Source: Mumia flava
GTDB lineage: Bacteria; Actinomycetota; Actinomycetes; Propionibacteriales; Nocardioidaceae
Direction of reading: 5' to 3'
Length of the DNA stretch: 64,000 nt
NCBI RefSeq assembly: GCF_002797495.1
Contig: NZ_PGEZ01000001.1
Coordinates: 1,674,001 to 1,738,000, forward strand
The position numbers were made by a program, and so were the translations under genes. The notes beneath the pieces are model-generated. The model was not told the origin of the DNA. It saw only the letters and a list, made by a program, of their open reading frames with translations, and ran no database searches. The first letter of the stretch is position 1; every line of letters starts with the position of its first letter. Positions 63,801 to 64,000 of the stretch are shown one piece after another.

Positions 63801-64000
63801 CGTCCCACCAGTCTCCGGACTCGGGGACGTCGGTCTGGTCGCCGAACACCTGCGGGCTCGCGACGGGCAGATCGGCGTACCAGTCGTAGAACGACGTCAT
63901 CGCGCCGCCGATCAGCTGGACGAACCGCGTCCCGACGCAGTGCGAGACCATGCTCATCGCCGGGATCGGGCTGAAGCCCGCGCAACGATCGGGACCGTGC
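60859..64000 (-). CDS. narG: Respiratory nitrate reductase alpha subunit, 5' end outside window
   Basis: The last 1046 residues or so of the molybdopterin subunit. The first residues visible are HGPDRCAGFSPIPAMSMVS, a well-known internal NarG segment, so the ATG at 63957 is not the start. WWDATYLMMWGSNVPVTRTPDAHW, MIIMGAGICQWFHGDATYRAIL and the C-terminal QLSYTFNYLGPTGNQRDMVATIRRR are typical. The N-terminal FS0 cluster and the Asp Mo ligand lie beyond base 64000. It reduces nitrate to nitrite and heads the narGHJIK operon. Confidence 0.97.
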   Translation of the reverse strand, partial: HGPDRCAGFSPIPAMSMVSHCVGTRFVQLIGGAMTSFYDWYADLPVASPQVFGDQTDVPESGDWWDATYLMMWGSNVPVTRTPDAHWMAEVRYRGTKVVTVSPDYADNTKFADEWLPAQAGTDAALAMAMGHVLLKEFFVDADTPFFREYVTRYTDLPFLIRLEEHEEAGGLVPGRFLTAADLAGADGAPSEDAWKTVVLDEFTGEPVVPNGSMGFRYAESGLGRWNLDLDGASPALTLRAKRGAEAREVLLPAFTAPDGSGSVLRRGVPVREVGGHLVTTVFDLMLAQYGVAREGMPGEWPSGYDDASTPYTPAWQEEITSVPAQACERIAREFATNARDSGGRSMIIMGAGICQWFHGDATYRAILSLLTLTGCMGRNGGGWAHYVGQEKCRPITGWISLANALDWSRPPRTMIGTAYWYMHTDQWRNDGYSADSLSSPLAKGHLAGKHTADTIAQSAAMGWMPFYPQFDRNPLDVADEATAAVERGAAPDAPSYVASKLVDGTLKSAIEDVDAPESWPRTLILWRSNLFGSSAKGNEYFLRHLLGTHSNVLGRPDPSTPRPTGVRWRDEAPEGKLDLLVSADFRMTSTTLLSDVVLPAATWYEKHDLSSTDMHPYVHAFSPAIDPPWEARTDFEAFHTIARRLSEMAKEHLGVRRDLVSVPLQHDTPGEVAQPGGVVRDWRDGFDAVPGRTMPAFHVVERDYTAIADKLATVGPLADSLGFTVKNVTYRLEEETARLARSNGVMSSGAGAGRPAIDTDAKMAEAILAFSGTTNGRLATQGFQTLERRVGKPLADLAEGSEEKQIHFADTQAAPVPVITSPEWSGSETGGRRYAPFTVNIERLKPFHTLTGRMHFYLDHDWMTDVGEALPIYRPPLDMHRLFGEPRIGEDGSASITVRYLTPHSKWSIHSEYQDNLFMLALSRGGPTAWMSTADADAIGVADNDWVEITNANGVFVGRAVVSHRMPPGVTYVHHAQDRTIDVPKSEATGRRGGIHNSATRLLVKPTHLIGGYAQLSYTFNYLGPTGNQRDMVATIRRRSQQVEY

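Overview
The window is about 71-72% GC, uses GTG starts freely, and keeps a conserved actinobacterial gene order. It is chromosomal DNA of an actinomycete. Nocardioidaceae (Propionibacteriales) is my best guess from gene content and repeat style, but the genus cannot be fixed. There is no rRNA, prophage, insertion sequence or CRISPR array. One tRNA gene (Pro, CGG) is present. The window cuts into a gene at each end: a fasciclin-domain gene at base 1 and narG at base 64000.

Layout. 1-4772: secreted FAS1 protein, a catalytically degenerate Fic-like protein, methyltransferase, ClgR/PopR-type regulator, DUF402 protein and GuaB1-type GMP reductase. 4794-6895: biotin ECF transporter bioY-bioM-bioN behind a BioQ-like operator. 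7093-25129: a block ordered like M. tuberculosis Rv3667-Rv3683: acs, holin-like membrane protein, MarP protease, CoA-type Nudix, TlpA-like thioredoxin, nth, crp, MBL hydrolase, second Nudix, RidA, DUF4177, two Get3/ArsA-like ATPases, WhiB4-type protein, PonA2-type penicillin-binding protein, metallophosphoesterase. A YqeY-domain gene is inserted in it. 25178-37018: tRNA-Pro, acetoacetyl-CoA synthetase, dinB with a LexA box, glycerophosphodiester phosphodiesterase, a two-component system, small membrane proteins, the lysC-asd pair and a VOC protein. 37056-44126: a cyclic-nucleotide-domain histidine kinase, a response regulator fused to a flavoprotein that lacks its redox cysteines, a Na+/H+ antiporter and a prolyl oligopeptidase. 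44402-56363: an organic-acid uptake and activation region (SSS symporter, acyl-CoA ligase, single-chain acyl-CoA carboxylase, TetR) and a second TetR-controlled operon (SDR, ACAD10/11-type dehydrogenase, enoyl-CoA hydratase, HAD hydrolase). 56508-64000: respiratory nitrate reductase narGHJI with the transporter narK.

How the parts connect. Many genes overlap by GTGA, ATGA or TGATG, so most runs are tight operons. At least ten genes have a TANNNT -10 hexamer ending 6-7 bases before the start codon, which suggests leaderless transcripts. Several regulatory sites can be read directly: BioQ-like, LexA, Crp-type (upstream of acs, with crp in the same window), and palindromic operators at the symporter and at each TetR gene. 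The main non-coding signal is a family of GGTCTCGA.../...CTCGACC elements in at least six gene-free gaps, often expanded into tandem arrays of different period (18/20, 22, 32 and 43 bp). A separate 62-bp hairpin array lies between crp and the MBL gene.

Most promising for new biology: the antiporter / response regulator-flavoprotein / cNMP-kinase cluster; the ACAD10-like operon that has the phosphatase and dehydrogenase but no kinase; the pseudo-Fic protein; and the expanding TCGA repeat family, one copy of which appears to be translated inside a ligase gene.
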